Of a stretch of 64,000 nt of DNA, positions 61,668 to 64,000 are shown in pieces. Position numbers and translations under genes: made by a program. This DNA is from Candidatus Protochlamydia amoebophila UWE25. Lineage in GTDB: Bacteria > Chlamydiota > Chlamydiia > Chlamydiales > Parachlamydiaceae. Below the pieces are notes generated by a model. It did not search any database. It worked only from the letters and a program-made list of their open reading frames with translations, and had not been told where the DNA came from. The stretch is taken from assembly GCF_000011565.2 (NCBI RefSeq), contig NC_005861.2, positions 1,674,001-1,738,000 of the forward strand, read 5' to 3'. How positions within the stretch are numbered: position 1 is the stretch's first letter; every line of letters starts with the position of its first letter.

Positions 61668-63334
61668 AGCTATTTCAAACTATCACCGAAGGAGGTCAAT
61701 TAACCACGCACAGTGTGCGTATGTTCAAGCAGGTTACGAAAACCTCTTTTTTTATTACCTTTGTCTTGTGGATTATCGTTTTCCTTTACCAAATGCGGGA
61801 TGTGAATACGTTTTATCTCCAAAATGTTTTGTACTTTGAGCAAGCACGTTTTTATCAAGTGCTTCACATTGATACGATTAAGGTAGATCCCTCTTTTGGT
61901 TTGCAAAGGGGAAGTCAGGATGTTAAGGAATACACCACAGATCAAGTTCTTCGTCTAACTAAGCCTTATGCAGACCGCTTTTATCGCATCACCAAACAAA
62001 GATTTCAGCACTCTGCTTTTTGGGCGCTTGCCCCTCTTTCTGTCGTCTTTGCCATTTTCTTCTTTCGAGGAAGACAATCCATTAAAAAACACCATCTAAA
62101 AGGAAATACCCTCTCTTCCGTCTGGTTAACACGGTGGAAACTAAAACTATCGCGTCGCGCCTCTCCCATTTCCATCGGATCGCTTCCTCTCATCAAAGGA
62201 ACAGAAACACAACACATCATGATTACGGGCGGAACGGGTAGTGGTAAGACGAATTGCTTACATCATCTATTAAAGTCCGTGCGTCAGCAAAAGCAACGAG
62301 CAATTATTGTCGATACCACAGGTCTTTTAACGGAGCGGTATTATCGCGCTGGCAAAGATATTTTGTTAAATCCCCTAGATTCGCGGGGAGCTCCTTGGCA
62401 CCCTTGGATCGAATGCATAGACAAAACTAGTTATGCGACTATGGCAGAAAGTTTCATTCCTCAAAGTCTTTCCGATAGTGATAATTATTGGCGAACTTCA
62501 GCGCGTATCGTTTTAGGTTCTTTATTTGAACAATTAAAGGATATTCAAAAAAACTCGACTTTAGCTGATAAAATTTTGCGAGATCCCCTTCAAGAGCTTT
62601 GTGATTTTGTCCAAGGAACAAAAGCCGCTTCGTTAATCGACATGAACTCAGAAAAAACGGCTGCCTCCATTCGCGCTGTGATGTCTAATTTTTTGACCTG
62701 CTTTGAGTTATTGGCCAATACCGATCAACCGTTTTCAATTCGAGAATGGATCCAACAGGAAGATCCAATTGACAATTGGTTATTCATTAGTTGCAAAACG
62801 AATGAACGGGCAGCCCTCAATCCCCTACTCTCTTGTTGGCTATCTGTTGCTGTACGCAGTCTGTTGGCCTTGCCCCCAAATTTTGAACGAAGGCTTTGGT
62901 ATATCATCGATGAGCTTCCGACCTTAAATCGTTTGCGTGATTTAGACATGTTGCTGGCCGAGAGTCGCAAATACGGAGGCTGCGCCGTTCTGGCTTTGCA
63001 AAGCCCTGCCCAGTTAGAAGCCATCTACGGGCAAGCTGTCGCTCAAACCTTGATCGGCAATTGTGCCACCAAAATTGTCTTTGCTGAGCAAAATCCCCTT
63101 CATGCAGGTCGTCTTGCCGACATGTTCGGAGAGCAAGAAATTAGAGAGTATCAAAAAGGGCTGTCTTATGGAGCCAATGACATTCGAGATGGGGTGAGTT
63201 TAAATCAACAAACGCGGTATCAACAATTGATTACCAAGACTGATATTCAATTTCTGTCTCGTAACCAAGCCTTTGTACGCTTACCTGATAATTGCCCGAT
63301 TGTGCGTCTTAACGTACCTATTTTACCTAGATAA
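61664..63334 (+). CDS. traD: type IV coupling protein TraD
   Basis: A 556-residue coupling protein that brings the relaxosome to the secretion channel. ATG 61664 sits in the ATGA overlap with traG. Two N-terminal membrane segments (~24-44, KTSFFITFVLWIIVFLYQM; ~115-135, FWALAPLSVVFAIFFFRG) flank a periplasmic stretch. Walker A is MITGGTGSGKTNCL (~186-199) and Walker B is LWYIIDELPTLNRL (~411-424), followed by GGCAVLALQSPAQLEAIYG. It lacks the long C-terminal relaxosome-binding extension of F TraD. No relaxase gene follows within the window. Confidence 0.95.
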   Translation: MKLFQTITEGGQLTTHSVRMFKQVTKTSFFITFVLWIIVFLYQMRDVNTFYLQNVLYFEQARFYQVLHIDTIKVDPSFGLQRGSQDVKEYTTDQVLRLTKPYADRFYRITKQRFQHSAFWALAPLSVVFAIFFFRGRQSIKKHHLKGNTLSSVWLTRWKLKLSRRASPISIGSLPLIKGTETQHIMITGGTGSGKTNCLHHLLKSVRQQKQRAIIVDTTGLLTERYYRAGKDILLNPLDSRGAPWHPWIECIDKTSYATMAESFIPQSLSDSDNYWRTSARIVLGSLFEQLKDIQKNSTLADKILRDPLQELCDFVQGTKAASLIDMNSEKTAASIRAVMSNFLTCFELLANTDQPFSIREWIQQEDPIDNWLFISCKTNERAALNPLLSCWLSVAVRSLLALPPNFERRLWYIIDELPTLNRLRDLDMLLAESRKYGGCAVLALQSPAQLEAIYGQAVAQTLIGNCATKIVFAEQNPLHAGRLADMFGEQEIREYQKGLSYGANDIRDGVSLNQQTRYQQLITKTDIQFLSRNQAFVRLPDNCPIVRLNVPILPR

Positions 63335-63358
63335 GTTTTAGTTTTTGCATTTAGTTAA

Positions 63359-63389
63359 TTGTCTTAATATACCACCAAGTGGTATATTA
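63359..63389 (+). promoter_or_regulatory. promoter and palindromic operator of the second toxin-antitoxin pair
   Basis: A perfect 11-bp inverted repeat (TAATATACCAC at 63365-63375, GTGGTATATTA at 63379-63389) with a 3-nt centre lies just before the toxin gene. TTGTCT (63359-63364), 18 bp and TATATT (63383-63388) form a promoter that the palindrome covers, as expected for autorepression. The toxin start (63395) is so close to the -10 that its mRNA may be leaderless. Confidence 0.7.
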
Positions 63390-63394
63390 AAGAT

Positions 63395-63748
63395 ATGGAA
63401 CGAACAATTATTCAGTTATCGCCTTTTTCTCGCTATTTAGATGAATTAATCAAACAAGGCAAATTGTCAATATCCGATTTTGACGATTTTGAATGGAAAC
63501 TAATTAAAAATCCTCAAGAAGGCGATGTTATCCCTGGTTTATCGGGCCTAAGGAAAACTCGATTAAAAAGTATGAATAAAGGGAAAAGTGGAGGCTTCAG
63601 AGTTGACTATTTAGATATTCCAGAAAAGGGCAAACTCTATCTCATTGTCTTATATCCTAAAAATGTGAAAGAAGATTTATCAGCTGAAGAAAAAAAACTG
63701 ATTGTTCGTTTGGTGAAACAATTAAAAGAGGAAGTAAATCATGGGTAA
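63395..63748 (+). CDS. RelE/HigB-type toxin
   Basis: A 117-residue basic protein (TIIQLSPFSRYLDELIKQGK; NPQEGDVIPGLSGLRKTRLK; GKSGGFRVDYLDIPEKGKLYLIVLYPKNVKEDLSAEEK) of the HigB-2/RelE-like toxin type, with the G.RV.Y......I.L...Y.K.....L...E pattern. Toxin comes first and overlaps the XRE-type antitoxin by 8 bp, the order typical of HigBA. It follows traD by 60 bp with its own promoter. Such pairs often stabilise conjugative elements. Confidence 0.8.
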   Translation: MERTIIQLSPFSRYLDELIKQGKLSISDFDDFEWKLIKNPQEGDVIPGLSGLRKTRLKSMNKGKSGGFRVDYLDIPEKGKLYLIVLYPKNVKEDLSAEEKKLIVRLVKQLKEEVNHG

Positions 63749-64000
63749 AATGTTTGACCTTCTTAAAGAAGGATTAGAAGAGGCTATTTCCTATGAAAAA
63801 GGGAGTTTTAAAAATGTTAGAGTCAAAAAAGTTAGAATTGATACTGGAGAAATTCCACAGCAGCCAAAAGAGTATCAAGCAAAAGATATAAAACACCTGA
63901 GAAATAAACTCAATTGTTCTCAAAGCTTATTGGCTGCTTACCTTAATGTTAGTTTAAATACAATTCAAGCATGGGAACAAGGCTCTCGCAGACCAAATCA
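63741..64000 (+). CDS. HigA-like XRE antitoxin (3' end outside window)
   Basis: Starts at ATG 63741 with GAGGAAG upstream. The visible 86 residues include a variable N-terminal part (MGKMFDLLKEGLEEAISYEK) and a helix-turn-helix of the XRE type: IKHLRNKLNCSQSLLAAYLN, VSLNTIQAWEQGSRRPN. The frame is open at the window edge, so the last residues are missing. It pairs with the overlapping toxin gene and probably binds the palindrome at 63365-63389. Confidence 0.8.
   Translation, partial: MGKMFDLLKEGLEEAISYEKGSFKNVRVKKVRIDTGEIPQQPKEYQAKDIKHLRNKLNCSQSLLAAYLNVSLNTIQAWEQGSRRPN

Noticed and set aside
1..64000. tRNA, rRNA or attachment-site genes bordering the mobile region
   Set aside because: No cloverleaf-like sequence, rRNA segment or integrase gene was recognised in any gene-free stretch; the element borders probably lie outside the window or are eroded.

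Overview
The window looks like the chromosome of an amoeba-associated chlamydia of the Parachlamydiaceae, closest in style to Candidatus Protochlamydia. This rests on three things I can see: an AT-rich genome, a type III secretion (T3SS) cluster whose order matches Chlamydia trachomatis CT663-CT673, and an F-type conjugation operon of the kind known from Protochlamydia genomic islands. The species assignment is inference; no database search was possible.

Layout. 1-1250: two convergent GNAT-like paralogues. 1.4-14.8 kb: a translocon and secreted-protein block. It has four large proteins of unknown function (two of them paralogues), two LcrH/SycD-type chaperones, a YopB/CopB-like translocator, two unknown proteins and a CopD-like candidate, and it closes with a strong terminator. 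15.0-26.7 kb: the core T3SS operon, in the order scc4-like, sctD (cdsD), cdsE, cdsG-like, a eukaryote-type galactosyltransferase homologue, sctF (needle), a CT668-position gene, sctN, sctO, sctP, terminator, sctQ and pkn5. The secretin gene expected next (cdsC/sctC in Chlamydia) is absent; a nested IS5-family insertion lies there instead.

27.8-44 kb is accessory DNA. 28.0-31.9 kb is a plasmid-like replication module: a rep-like gene with its Shine-Dalgarno in a hairpin, a candidate antisense RNA with its own promoter and terminator, an HTH protein, four iterons, and a second replication-type gene broken by two stops and a frameshift. 32.4-36 kb holds a YhcG-type nuclease, an excisionase-like HTH protein, and a toxin-antitoxin pair flanked by an intact and a broken copy of one small gene. 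36.3-40.6 kb is a tandem duplication of an ankyrin-like protein gene with its flanks. Next come a trypsin-like protease with an unassigned C-terminal domain, an intact IS982-family element and a tandem-domain DNA-binding-like protein.

44.3-63.3 kb is an F-type conjugation operon, traA-L-E-K-B-dsb-V-C-signal peptidase-W-trbC-U-N-F-H-G-D, tightly packed and visibly less AT-rich than the rest. It is decaying: an IS4-family element with a 9-bp target duplication splits the dsb-like gene, and traN has an in-frame TAA. No relaxase gene lies in the window. A second toxin-antitoxin pair follows, its antitoxin cut by the window end. Together, 28-64 kb reads as an integrated conjugative plasmid or ICE beside the T3SS locus.
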